A stretch of DNA of 64,000 bases from Amphiura filiformis (lineage: Eukaryota > Echinodermata > Ophiuroidea > Amphilepidida > Amphiuridae). The stretch's first letter is position 1. Every line of letters begins with the position of its first letter. The stretch spans positions 56,779,547 through 56,843,546 of the forward strand of contig NC_092628.1 of NCBI RefSeq assembly GCF_039555335.1, written 5' to 3'. Of the stretch, positions 12,225-24,329 are shown piece by piece. A program made the position numbers and the translations under genes. Below the pieces are notes generated by a model, which did not search any database, was not told the origin of the DNA, and worked only from the letters and a program-made list of their open reading frames with translations.

Positions 12225-12388
<164 letters not shown>

Positions 12389-12482
12389 CAAACAAACAAC
12401 CAAACAAACACAAACAAAGAATTAAATAAAAAAGAAAGAAAGAAAAAATTAGTGAAGATAGAAAGATAAACTGAAAGACTAC

Positions 12483-12695
12483 GTATTGCTATCTACAGTA
12501 GACAGCCCTTATAACAATCTATCAATGGAATTAATTTATATTGCTATCTACAGCAGATAGCATCAACGTTTAAGCAACCAAGGCTATTGTAATCTCCCTC
12601 CAATATCACCTATTTGTAACAAGAAAAAAAGAAAGAAAGAACGAAAGAAAGAATGAAAGAGAAAGAAAGAAAGAATGAAAAGAAAGAAAGATCGA

Positions 12696-12730
<35 letters not shown>

Positions 12731-12733
12731 GGG
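12483..12733 (+). repeat. Second hairpin repeat and (GAAA)n tract
   Basis: Near-palindromes at about 12487 and 12542 precede a second GAAA tract (about 12627-12733), repeating the order seen at 12056-12388. Confidence 0.8.
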
Positions 12734-12739
12734 AAAGAT

Positions 12740-13025
12740 GAGTAAGATACTGTAACATTCTCATGCTTGCAGCTACCATTACGCTTCATGTAATTTAGTT
12801 TATGTAAAATGTAACATTTTGTTATAAGCTGAGGCTACTGGGTTAATTTCAAATATGGCAAAAATGTTAAATTACATTAGGATTTAATGATCTAAACGGA
12901 TACCGACATTATAATGTGATAGGTTTAAAGCATTTATATGACACCTGTGCATTATATATTTCTTCACATTGCTTCTGTACGCAAATTGTATGTCTACATG
13001 TATTTTGTATCGCACTAATGGATAT
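12740..13025 (+). repeat. Decayed module shared with 17235-17520
   Basis: Similar order and words, for example a 'ccattacgcttcatgtaatt' region, an 'acattaggatt(t/c)aatg' stretch and TGTATTTTGTAT near the end, are found at 17235-17520. Divergence is high. Confidence 0.65.
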
Positions 13026-13950
13026 CAATATATTTTTCTGAAGTATAAAAATCTGTGCATGATATCAAACTACGCACGTAAGATTCATACTGCGCATTAA
13101 TGGTTACATGATACACATTGTGCAGATTAATTCGCCATTAGAGATTGTAAAAACGCATCATCTTTTTATTAAAGTGATTAATGTTCCAAAATATGGCGAC
13201 CATATCAGAACTCTGTTGAATATCCCACAACAGATAAAAGTCAATTAGGATCTGATCCATACGATAAACGTTAAAGGGGCATGCCATTTAGTTTCGGCAC
13301 CCAAAAAGAATACAACTTATCGATGAAAATAATAAAAGTATAATGTTGTGATTTTAAAAAAATGACTCCGCTGCTGAATTCGACCCAAAAATGTTTTCTT
13401 TCATAGTTCCCACGTGTGCCGTTCATTCTAAGTTTGGAACATAGGGCTGTCATCCTTTTATATGGCATTCTTATAATTATATATTGTTATACCTTTATCA
13501 TTGAATTGAACTTGTGAACTAACTTTTTGTGAGAAAAACTCTACTTTTCATTTAACGATGTCAAAATAAAAATCTATTTTGATCATGACAAAAGGACTGT
13601 GTACCATTTATAAACAACGTACATGGATGACGCTATCGAATACTTACACATGTACTTTGTACTATCTACAGAAAACAGCAGCAAACAGATATAATCAGAA
13701 AGTAAGAGTAAATGGTCAGGAAAATAGTAAATGATTACATTGATTTGCTTGACCCAAAGTTACGTCTTCAATTTAAGAAGAAGAAAAAGAGACGAATATG
13801 AAGAAAAATATAAGGGGAACCTTCTACATTTCATGAGAATCCGAATTTACTAAATTCTTTTCATCTAATGCGTATACTATATTGTATTGGGTGAAGAACA
13901 ATTAACTCGCAAATTTTGTTACCATAAAACATAGATATCTCTTCAATCTT
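13026..13950. other. No gene recognised
   Basis: AT-rich sequence without supported coding or RNA features. The minus-strand frame 13271-13468 shows no motif. Confidence 0.4.
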
Positions 13951-14047
13951 TCGCTTAAATGCGAGGAAAAACAAATTTGTCATTATATAGAATTGCAGAT
14001 TCATAAGTTTTTAGTGGTAAAAAAATGAAAGTAGTTAAATTAAACTT

Positions 14048-14238
14048 CAACACTACTTGTTTATTTCGCTTACCGGGAGCGCTTTCGAGGAACTTCCTCG
14101 TCGTCAGCCGATGTTGTTAGCTCTGATGTTTTCTTGGAAACGGCAAGAGGTCAACCTGATCAGAGCTAACAACATCGGCTGACAACGAGGAAGTTCCTCA
14201 AAAGCGCTCCCGGTAAGCGAAATAAACAAGTAGTGTTG
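14048..14238. mobile_element. Foldback hairpin element (~80-bp arms)
   Basis: About 80 bp at 14048-14127 is repeated in reverse complement at 14159-14238 with few mismatches around a 31-bp loop. It contains CTTACCGGGAGCGCTTT. A short direct repeat (AATGCGAGGAAAAACAAA) lies on both outer sides at about 13959 and 14243. Confidence 0.85.
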
Positions 14239-14828
14239 CTCAAATGCGAGGAAAAACAAAATTGTCATTATTTGAATTTCACTTTGACCTATTATCACTG
14301 AAACATTTTGGACGTTACTTTCTCTGCTGAATTGAATAAAAGTAATATAACATGTTCATAGTATGAACCCTAAACGTAAGAGCACATCGTTTAAGTAAAG
14401 ATGAGTATGAATATTGTATGAGTTGGCTTCTTGCCAGTAATCTCATCCATCACTCAATGTTACGAGTGGACAGTATTTGAATTTCTCTTGAAATCAAATA
14501 TTAACTGTCTGCGCAAGGACATTACCGAAAGACAAGGTTAAGATTGTTTACAAAGTAAATCCTTGTTCATCTTCTAACAAGTTGTTCTTAAGGTTTGAAA
14601 TTCAGGAATGATTAAAATGATATGTACCCGTGACTGGGTGGATGTTGGAAGCATTGTACCGGTACCTATATACTCACTACTACTGAGCTAAAGTTATAAT
14701 CAGCAGTTAAAGCATATTTTGATATTTGATCAAATGATGCTGTAACATTTAACATGATAAAGAAAAAGGCAATACTTTTGATTTTTGTTTTTATCCTTAC
14801 GTGATTGTACTCCTCCAATCAGAATTCG

Positions 14829-15059
14829 TACACTGCAAAAATATTTTACTCAACATTGAGTAAAAGGTCACAACTCAACAGTTGAGTAAAAATTACTTAA
14901 CATTGAGCCCATAGTCACAACTCAACAAAGTAAAAATTTATTTTTTTTACTCATTTGTTGAGTTGTGACCTATATGAACTCAATGTTGAGTATATTTTAC
15001 TCAAATATTTTACTCAACTGTTGAGTTGTGACCTTTTTACTAATATTTTTTGCAGTGTA
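14829..15059. mobile_element. 227-bp MITE with TA target duplication
   Basis: The ends CACTGCAAAAATATTTTACT and ...AATATTTTTTGCAGTG are inverted and flanked by TA on both sides, typical of Tc1/mariner-type insertion. The interior is built of repeated ACTCAACA / TGTTGAGT words, so the whole unit folds on itself. Confidence 0.8.
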
Positions 15060-15469
15060 GTATTTCAAGGTGATTAACATAAAGACGTTTTAATTTATGT
15101 CATTCTGCAATGGTTTATCTCCTTTTTTGGTAACGAATAAAACACGGGAATGAAAGTTAGTTTGAAGTGTAAATCGCAGGGTTAGCGGAAATAAAATAAC
15201 GCAAATCGCTACATTAATGTGCATCTAGTACTTTCGCAAGCTTTTTACATTAGGTATATAGCTATGTTCCCTTGAAAACCCATTAAGTACATGACTTGTG
15301 CATCATTAAGGAGACATAGTCTAATGTTTAGAAGTGTCGTATGTTATACTTCCTATTTCTAGAGTCAATCCGAGATTGATTTTCAGACCAACATTCTTCT
15401 GGTTTTGTTTATTTGTTTGTTGTTGTTGTTTTGCATTGAATGAGAAATGTATTTTTTTGCATACATACA

Positions 15470-16160
15470 GACTGTCCTAAAGATATCCATGCACTACAAG
15501 GAGCTACAAGGTTTCACAACAAATTTCTGCTAAAACATTACGTACATAAAATGATAAAGAGCCGTCTCAGATATAATCTAGTGCATTAATATATTCACAG
15601 ATCTGTATCAATGTCCAGATTATATTACATGGAAACAAATGCAATCTATTTATATCAAGATATAGAAGAGAATATATACTGTTTCGTTTTATAAGGTAGT
15701 GTCAATTGTGTCATAGCTGGACAATCTAATAGATTTTAAGCTGTCACTGGTCACTCATATAGCCTATATTACAAACTCGAAGAGGGTAGGTAACAATCAA
15801 ATCGGGGAAAACTTTTGTTCTCTTGGCAAAGACGCTAGACATATAGAATTCAGAAGAACCAATTACACTTGCATTTTTTTACACTTCTAACATCAGTATT
15901 TCGCTTCCTTTAAATGTTTGAAACATATTGTATAAGGAACATGTAAGAAGTTGCAATGTCTGTATTCCAACTAAAATGTACACATAACACTGTGTGGATA
16001 TATTACATGATCATGATAGATGAATTGACATGATACAACAAGAGATAGCTGGTGGTATTGACTATTCTCAGAGAATAGTTTACTTTACGAAGTGAAAGAA
16101 TAATATCATAATCTACACCTATATGCCTACGGCTATAATAAAGTCAACATCTATACGGTG
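15470..16160 (+). repeat. Left copy of diverged duplicated module
   Basis: Shares the CACAGATCTGTATCAATGTC region, 'catagctggacaatctaatag' words and later blocks with 17550-18010 and 18535-18715. Confidence 0.8.
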
Positions 16161-16183
16161 TCGTAAGTTGAACAATATGCAAA

Positions 16184-16316
16184 AGAAAGAAAGAACAAAA
16201 AGAGAAATACAAGAAAGTGAGAAAGAAAGGAGGAAAGACTGAAACGGAAAGAAAGACAATAAGAATAAAGAAAAAAAGAGGCATTGAAAGAGAGAAAGAA
16301 AAGAAAGGAAACAGAA
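16184..16316 (+). repeat. Degenerate (GAAA)n tract
   Basis: Purine-rich, GAAA-derived with many substitutions. Open frames on either strand here are composition artefacts. Confidence 0.85.
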
Positions 16317-16407
16317 TGAAAACAAATGTATTGAGTTCATATATAGCAGCAGCTAAAGGGCCTACTTACTTACAAGTAACAACTATTAATACCACGACAT
16401 AATTATT

Positions 16408-16428
16408 GCTATCTACAGTAGATAGCCC
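16408..16428 (+). repeat. 19-bp near-palindrome next to the GAAA tract
   Basis: GCTATCTACAGTAGATAGC, the clearest copy of the hairpin word found repeatedly in 12-19.2 kb. Confidence 0.85.
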
Positions 16429-16429
16429 T

Positions 16430-17234
16430 TATATATAACAAACAAACAATACGCTGTAGGAGGAAGGAGGAGAAAGATAACAAAACAAAAACGATACATA
16501 GTGCAGTTATGTCCACGGCAAATTCACCGTGACCTTTCCAGCCATAAACCCGCTTAGTGAAGATTAAACCGATATATGCAGTACTAAACCATTATAGTAA
16601 TCTATTGTCCAATGCAAATTTATTACCACGTGATAATATTAATCCAATGAGCGATCGAATTGTCCGCTACGGTCGACTAATCCAATCGATAATGACGCTA
16701 TTGACATGTACGAGCGGAGCTCCACTGACCGAGTTTTGGGGTATTTTTCACTGGTTTGCTGTCATTTACTCAACAAGGCGGTCCCCCGTTATTATAAGGA
16801 CTATGCTAATTATTTAAAGATATGACATGTAGAGAATAAACCATACTTGATTGACAGAAAGTACTAAATTTGTACCTATTACGGTTTCGTGACACCAACC
16901 TTCCAAATACGACCAAGCCAGGGCTGCCCGGTGAAGCAAAATGTGCATTGGAATAACACGGGAGTTTGGATAGATGGTAGGATTTCTTTCTCATAAAAAT
17001 GTATGGTCCCCCGTTATTAAAGCTTGTACCGCGTTGAAAATTCAGATATTGTGAAAAGAACAAGTAATTGAAACATAGAGCAAGTACTAGAATCATAGCT
17101 TTATACTTTTTGATATAATGACGCTAACTAGTTCATCTCATATATCTACAACACAGCGCTACCATTGCCTATTGTGAATGCCCCTGTGTTGTGTGCATAC
17201 ATAGTTAACAATAACTGCATGATGAGTGGAACAT
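16430..17234. other. No gene recognised
   Basis: Unique-looking sequence. Frames at 16557-16817 (+) and 16806-17096 (-) have no recognised domain. Confidence 0.35.
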
Positions 17235-18715
17235 TTCATTTTAATAATCTGGTTATGGTTCCAGGTACCGTTATGCTCCATGTAATTCACTTATAAATGT
17301 ATAATGAATATTACAAGCTCAGGCTCGGGTGGAGTAATTTCAAATTAGGATTATTTTAATTAACATTAGGATTCAATGCTGTTGGCGGACACAGACAAAA
17401 TGCATATAAGATGTAGGATATACTGAAACCAGTTCTATGATATATGTGCATAATTAGATTTCCCTACATTACTTCTATTCGCAAATTTTACGTATATTTA
17501 TACACGTATTTTGTATACAAAGTAAATTTCTTTATAAAACATTTGCATACAGCCTGCCTAAGATATTAATACATGTGCAAAAGGTTACACAACATGTAAT
17601 ACATTACATAAATTGATAAAGACCCGTCTCAGATATCATCTAGTGCAACATTATATTCACAGATCTGTATCAATGTCCAGATGTGTTACATGGAAACAAA
17701 CGCAATCTATTTCAAGTTGTATACTGTTACGTTTTATAAGATTGTGTCATAGCTGGACAATCTAATAGATTTTAAGCTGTCACTGGTCACTCATATCTAT
17801 TACAAAGTCGAAGATGGTAGACAACAAACAAATAGTCGACTATCAAATCGTGGAATACATTTTATTCTGTCACCAAAGACACTACTACCACTAGGCCTAT
17901 AGACATTATAGATGAAATTTAAGAGTACCAAGTTTGAATTTACGCTTATATAATTATAACATCGGTATTTCGCTTTCTTTTAAATGTTTGAACAAATAGT
18001 ATTAGGAAAGCAATGTCTGTACAAGGTGTTGCTGAAACGTCAAGCTTGGTATATACTTCTGTGTGTGCTCATGACGTAACAAAATTCAGTTTGCGAAATG
18101 GAGTTCTGTAATACCTTCAACGGCAAGGGGATTAAGTTTCCGTATAAATGGTCTGTTTTTACTGCAGCGAGCAGTGTAGCATACTTCATATTTTTTTAAC
18201 AGAACATGTCATAGGTTGCGTCTACGAGTTCATTCATGTTTATTCAAACGAAGGGTCTAAGTTAGAGTCTTTTGTCTTGAAGTGTGACCAATAACCCACT
18301 GGACCAAACAAAAGGGAGAAAGTTTGATTCAGTCGTTTACACATGCCTTTCTGATCGGTCATTGATACACATTTCCCGTGTTAAAGCAATAAGACGCTGT
18401 TGGTGCTGTAACCAATCAGACGTTCGCGTTGAAGTAAATCTGAGCAAGAAATGCAATCGATATTATGTGAAGTTGCCGTGGAAGTAAACTGAAGTTAATT
18501 TTCAAACTTTATTTCGCAAACTCTGTTTATTCCATAGATGACTTGACATGATATAACAACAGATAGCTAGCTGCTGATATCAAATTGACTACACTCATAA
18601 GATAGTTTACTTTACGATACGAAAGAACAATAATCATATTTTTACAACCTACGGCTATATGATAAAGTCAATGTTTCTACGTCGGTGATATAAATCGGAT
18701 CTATAAGTCTTCAAC
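17235..18715 (+). repeat. Right copy of duplicated modules, split by an insertion
   Basis: 17235-17520 matches 12740-13025, 17550-18010 matches 15470-15965, and 18535-18715 matches 16010-16190. The ~500 bp at 18020-18520 is absent from the left copy and is probably an insertion, although no clear TIR was found. Confidence 0.7.
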
Positions 18716-18729
18716 AATAACAACTTGTA

Positions 18730-18905
18730 AAAGAAAGAAAGAGCGGGAAGGGAGAAAGCAAAAAAAGAAAGCGAGAAAGAAAGAAAGAGAGAGAGAGAGA
18801 AAGAAAGAGAGAAAGAAAGAGAGAGAGAGAGAGAAAGAAAGAGAGAAAGAAAAGAGAGAGAAAGAAAGAAAGAAAGAAAGAAAGAAAGCAGAAAGAAAGA
18901 AAGAA

Positions 18906-18969
<64 letters not shown>

Positions 18970-18999
18970 AGGCAAGAAAGAAAAGAAAAGAAAGACTTA
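18730..18999 (+). repeat. (GAAA)n / (GA)n tract
   Basis: Long purine tract of GAAA and GAGA units. The overlapping minus-strand open frames here are repeat artefacts. Confidence 0.95.
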
Positions 19000-19064
19000 A
19001 TGCAATATATTGCCACATTCAGAAAACATAGCTTCAACTTTTAACAAGTAACCGCTATTAGTCC

Positions 19065-19205
19065 ACATTGCTATCTTCAGTAGATAGCAAAAACTGTTTT
19101 ACGAAATAGTAAATACAAGCGTAATGTATTGCTTTTTTAAAACAAGAGGCGCTGCTACATATTGCCATCTTCAGTAAATAGCAATAACTGGTTTACTAAA
19201 TAGTA
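19065..19205 (+). repeat. Two more copies of the hairpin word
   Basis: GCTATCTTCAGTAGATAGC at about 19069 and a decayed copy at about 19164, each followed by similar 'aac tggttta cta aatagta' sequence, so a short local duplication. Confidence 0.75.
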
Positions 19206-19546
19206 GATACAAGCGACTCGACTATAGATATTTACGTGATTATAAGTAGTGTGCAATTTGTAGTTGATTAACCACTTACGAAAACAGTTAGCAGTTGCCA
19301 GCTTCTCAGAAGCCAACTAATTCTTACAAAATGTGTACCGCACCTGACTGATGCTGTGCTTAATTTAATAATAGTTTCACGGTAATTTAGAATGCAAAAG
19401 TGCATATTCATTTGAGCGTTATACAGTATTTACAAGGTTAATGGCTTGTTAAATATATTGTAAACCGTTCATTAAAGTATATTAATCTCTATTGTAGGTA
19501 AGTTTGGAGGATTTCCTTTTACAAAATGCTTGTCGTATTCAACAGC

Positions 19547-19590
19547 TGACAAGACAAGACAAGACAAGACAAGACAAGACAAGGAAGGAA
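19547..19590 (+). repeat. (ACAAG)n simple repeat
   Basis: Tandem GACAA units followed by AGGAAGGAAG. It encodes the low-complexity C-terminus of a minus-strand open frame (19519-19905), which also has an unrecognised HPWLAITGVVLS-like stretch. I do not call that frame a gene. Confidence 0.9.
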
Positions 19591-19599
19591 GATAGAAGA

Positions 19600-22369
19600 T
19601 GAAGAGCTTTGTTTACTCCTCCCTGTTTTTGAACCACCGAGCGCTTGGGTGCTGAGCACAACACCGGTTATGGCAAGCCATGGGTGCGAACGTTGCCCGG
19701 CCAACGATTGCAAGTGTATAATGTAGTCTCGGAGATTGGGCAATCGGATCACGTAGAGTACTTGCAGTGCTTCATGCTGTATTGTTTTGTATGGTATATA
19801 GTAGCCTAAAGGCCAAGGTGTTTTGTCTGAATTTTGTCGACTGTATGAGCTCTTTTGATCTAAGACAAAATAAAAATAGAGACAGTGCTTCTTGCTTGAC
19901 GACATAATCTAAGATACAATGCTCAATAGAGACACGTCTTCCAGCAAGTCGTGTCTAACGCGAAGATACAAAATCAAGACGTGTCTCAAAACTGGCTATG
20001 ACACGTCCTACATTTTAGACGTATTTTGTGTGAAGACAAAATTTGGTGTCTTCAACTTAAAAATGTCTTGTATAGAGACGCGACTTTCTAATATAGCAAT
20101 TATGCGAACTTCGTGAACCTCATGATAGGCTGTAGAAGTCCAGTTAATGTTTTAAATGTCAAATTAGGATGGGCAACTTTATTATTGACGGGCAAACCTC
20201 AATTTTTATCTGAGATACAGTATCTCAAAACTGGCTCCAAGTGATGTTTATTTGTTTGTTTATTTATTTGTTTGTTTGTAACGGTCGCTCCGTTCAGAGA
20301 CGTTTGGTCCTGATGGGACTAGTCAAAGACAATGCTCATGCCTCGCTAAAAATCCTATTAGTATGGAAAGAGAAAAAACGTTTTGAAGATGAAAATCGAA
20401 GAAAAGAAGGCCGCTTTCCACAAGAAGTGCACAATTATACCATGTTTACCGTCAGCCTTTGGGTCAAGAGAAAGTAATTCTTAATCCTATCTCACTTGCT
20501 GCTGGTGTAGCTTGCTGTGTTTCATTGTGTTCTCGGGCAGTCATATTTCTATAAAATCTATAAAAGTCATTGTGTTTTCTATTGTTGACGACCTGTCTAA
20601 TTGTAAGACTCTATTGCTAAAACCGATATTTACACACATTCAATAAAATAGGCAGTTTTCATGGTTGCGACAAAAATGACACTGCTAGCTCAGAATTCAG
20701 AATATGAGCTAGTACGTTTCACTTTCCAATAATTAGGCCTGTGGCATATCTTCACGGCGAATTTCACCTTACGGTCAACTATCAAAAAATCAGGAGAAAA
20801 TATGGCACAAAATTGACAAATTGAAAACGTCGCTTAGATAATGTTTACTTTCAATTTTTTATGACATTAATTCACCCAAACGATTGGTGTATATAATAGC
20901 TACACAACATGTCATTCACCTCTGTGTGCACTAACCGGTTTACCAATGAAAATTTCCCGAAAGGGGGTTTTCGCCACTGAAATGAATTACAGATATCAGC
21001 AGGATGTAGGTTTATGTGTGGGTACAAAATAATGCGAATCTTTGAAAGATAGGTGCAAACATTCTTGAAATGATTCATCTCTTTTTTCCAAACGATTTAT
21101 AAGGATTGGTTTAAAGGTTTAATGCTTTAACAATAAAGAAACATTGATAAACACAGTCTAAACGACTCAACCGGAATTGCCAAGTTCAATTAATTTTTGA
21201 AAAATTAAAATTAATGGTTGTTGATAATGAATTGGATAAATAAAATGATTAAATAGTTGTCACGTAAGTGGTTGTCAATAATTAAAAGGAATTATTGAAA
21301 ATTATCTGATGGGTCTTTACTGGTGAACTTCGCGTCGCAGATGCCCAATATGGATAATTCTCTATAGTATGAAACTTATTTCTCCAATTTCTAATTGTCA
21401 ATGTCACCCAATATGATCATGGTCCTTCGTTTTCGATAGAAGCGGAATAGAATTTCAAGTTTAAAAGGCGTGTGTCCGTTTTTACATGAAATAACCAATT
21501 ATTATCCAGGGTAACCACGGCAACCAAATTGTCTACGCATTTGGTTTCTCTTCGATGCCTTATTTATATAAAAAAAATCCATATCATGTCCCTTAAATAC
21601 AATATTTTAAAGCCACGTGATTTCATTCTTATACATAAGGAATGATTTCAAAAGTGATATTTTTAGCTATAAATGGTGCAGTATTTTACTATAAACATAA
21701 GGAATGATTTCAAAAGTGATATTTTTAGCTATAAATGGTGCAGTACTAATAGAACCGATTTAACATATTCGGTAATACTGACTGACTGCCATGCAGATTT
21801 TAGGCAAACAAATTAAAATAAATTTGTGTTTGTAGCCAAAAAAACAAACAAAACAAAACAAAACAAAAACACACAATGTAGACTAACCGGTAACCTATTA
21901 CTATTATATTAGTCCTTTTTAGCGGTGTAAAAAATAATGCGTGATTAATTCTTTATATCATAAGATGTTCAAAAGTAGAGATGTAGAACATGAGTATGAC
22001 AAACTCATTTTGACACAAGAAGAGTTTAATAGACCTATAACATTAACTACATTATTTGTGGGCGCAAGAATTGAATTCCATTCCCTCAAAGATGCACATA
22101 GCTATTTTTATATCATTTTTTAAAAGATTATATTGTTTTCTTAGAATATGCCACACACTTGTTAAGGTGCAATAAGGTTAAATGTTGCCTTAATGGAACT
22201 CGTGTTTTTATATCAGATCAGTAAGTAACGTGATTTAGAAAGCTAATATATATCTGCGTAGGCCAATGATGGTGGACTCGATTTGTTATTGTCCTTGACC
22301 TAATTTTATACAATTCGTTATTTGAAATAGCCAGCCATTTGTAATTTCACAATTAACATTTGTAATAAG
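19600..22369. other. No gene recognised
   Basis: AT-rich sequence. About 63 bp around 21634-21696 is tandemly repeated once (21697-21748, 'aaggaatgatttcaaaag'). A + frame at 20241-20477 is basic and hydrophilic but has no recognised homology or splice support. Confidence 0.35.
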
Positions 22370-22695
22370 ATTTGCACATAGTCTAAGTTGGTCGTATTCA
22401 ATTTGCACATAGTCTAAGTTGGTCGTATATTCAATTTGCACATAGTCTAAGTTGGTCGTATTCAATTTGCACATAGTCTAAGTTGGTCGTATTCAATTTG
22501 CACATAGTCTAAGTTGGTCGTTGGTCGTATTCAATTTGCACATAGTCTAAGTTGGTCGTATTCAATTTGCACATAGTCTAAGTTGGTCGTATTCAATTTG
22601 CACATAGTCTAAGTTGGTCGTATATTCAATTTGCACATAGTCTAAGTTGGTCGTATTCAATTTGCACATAGTCTAAGTTGGTCGTATTCAATTTT
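22370..22695 (+). repeat. 31-bp minisatellite
   Basis: About ten tandem copies of a unit containing CAATTTGCACATAGTCTAAG followed by TTGGTCGTA(TAT), with small length variants. Confidence 0.95.
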
Positions 22696-23992
22696 ACAAG
22701 AATGAGTAATAATTACTACAGTAATCTTACGTACGTCCGAACTTCTATCCGAAACATGTTGCTGGAAAATAATACACAATGTATCGAACAGGTTGAACTT
22801 TCTGTAAAGGATGACTGGCCAAGGAATGGAATAATGATTGGCTTAGTAAATTAACCAACTTAACACAGATCAAAGACGGTGCGGCATGCTATTGTGTCTT
22901 CGTTCAATTATTTTGTATATGAATGGAGCGATATAGCAATATATAGCACACTATTGTAATAATTCGGAAAGCTTTACCCTGACTTTAACTATAGAGAAAA
23001 GCTTTACGAGTATTCTGCCAGGTGTTCTGCCCAAGATGTTTTTATTTTAACATCACCCCATTCACTGTTCACATAAATTTCGTAAGCAAAGAAATACTGT
23101 TGCAAATAATGACCATGTAATGTAAACGCCCACCAAAAAGTAATTAGTAATGTGTGTTGAGACGCTTTAGTGTAAACCGGAGAATATTGCTGAATTGCAC
23201 TTTATGCAGGTAAATTCTGAGTCGCTGGTGATGATTAATCCTAGGCGATAGTTTTATGAACATTAATGTTTGTTGAGCAAATATATCGATTCAACTCTGA
23301 TATATAGAAAGGGGGAAAAATCATATGCTTTAACTTGCAAATTAACAAAGACATACGCGACGTTTACAACAATGTTTGTTTAAACAGGGTAGAGGAGATT
23401 TATGCTTGTACTGTCGTAATTATTACAAACTGCATGGCTACGACTCTCTCACTCTGTAATTTTAAAGCCTTAGCAAAAATTCACTCAGTATAAAATACGC
23501 ACATAGCTTCTACAAATCGTATTAACAATAATTTAACAGAAAGAACGGTGATTTATATACTAGTACTCGCATTTTACATTTTTAATACCACATTCGTCCA
23601 ATGTCGTTCAGTAAACAACACAGTAATGTTTTTAAAGGAAAATACCCTAATTTAAAAGTTGCAGTAAATTGTACTAATTTGAATTCAGCGCAAAAATCAT
23701 GGTAGGTTTTACAGGCTACAATAACCACCAGACCTAACCGCTATATACTTTTAAATTTATGACATTCTTCTTAAAAATATTACTTTGTTACTATAGGCTA
23801 TATATTGAACGACATTAGATGATCGGGGTACTGGAATTGCGCGTATAAACCATCGTTCTTTGAAGTTTGAATACGATTAATACTAATAATATTAATAATA
23901 GGTTAGTGACTGAGTTTCGTAATACATAAATATAAATAATATAGAAAGAACAAATGAAAAGAACATTTTGGCAAACTTTTATAAATACTCAC
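22696..23992. other. No gene recognised
   Basis: AT-rich sequence. I looked here for the next exon of the SPEC3/Stum-like gene on the minus strand and did not find it. Confidence 0.35.
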
Positions 23993-24265
23993 CTAGCCCA
24001 GGAGTGAATATATTCAATAGACAACAAATGATGGCCATTGGAAAAGGCATACATGGCACTGCTGACCTAAAAGATCCATGTTTCTCCCGAACACTAATAA
24101 TCACTCCTTTAGTTGATTGGACGCCTTTAGCCACGTACATCTGTCCTGGGGCTGCTAACCGATCACCATCAATGTTGCTTTTAGGTTTATCATACTGTCT
24201 GTCGTGGGATGTGTCATGGGGGTCATTGTATGTAGTACTTGTACCTGCACCCTCGTCTGTTACTG
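23993..24265 (-). CDS. SPEC3/Stum-like membrane protein, one exon
   Basis: On the minus strand one frame stays open up to a GTGAGT donor at 23992-23987. The frame reads through a hydrophilic stretch ([17 protein letters not shown]), then [13 protein letters not shown], then [15 protein letters not shown] followed by [10 protein letters not shown] just before the donor. The CMP...AxxC...N..xPGLG pattern at the start of a membrane segment is what I know from SPEC3 (sea urchin ectodermal ciliated protein) and Stum proteins, small two-pass membrane proteins. The exon ends in phase 1, so Gly-Leu-Gly continues in a missing exon. The 5' limit is uncertain: candidate acceptors lie at about 24258-24275, and the frame hits a stop near 24325. 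The + strand ORF here is a shadow. Confidence 0.55.
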
Positions 24266-24329
24266 TGATTTTGATAGCTAGGATGCCGCTGCCATATTTG
24301 CTGCAGCCGTAGCCATGATGGTAATATTA

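Noticed and set aside
19519..19905. 128-residue minus-strand ORF with an HPWLAITGVVLS-like stretch
   Set aside because: Part comes from the (ACAAG)n repeat; the remaining part is not recognised and has no paired splice sites.
20241..20477. 78-residue basic ORF
   Set aside because: No recognisable family; the start lies in a (TTTG/TTTA) simple repeat.
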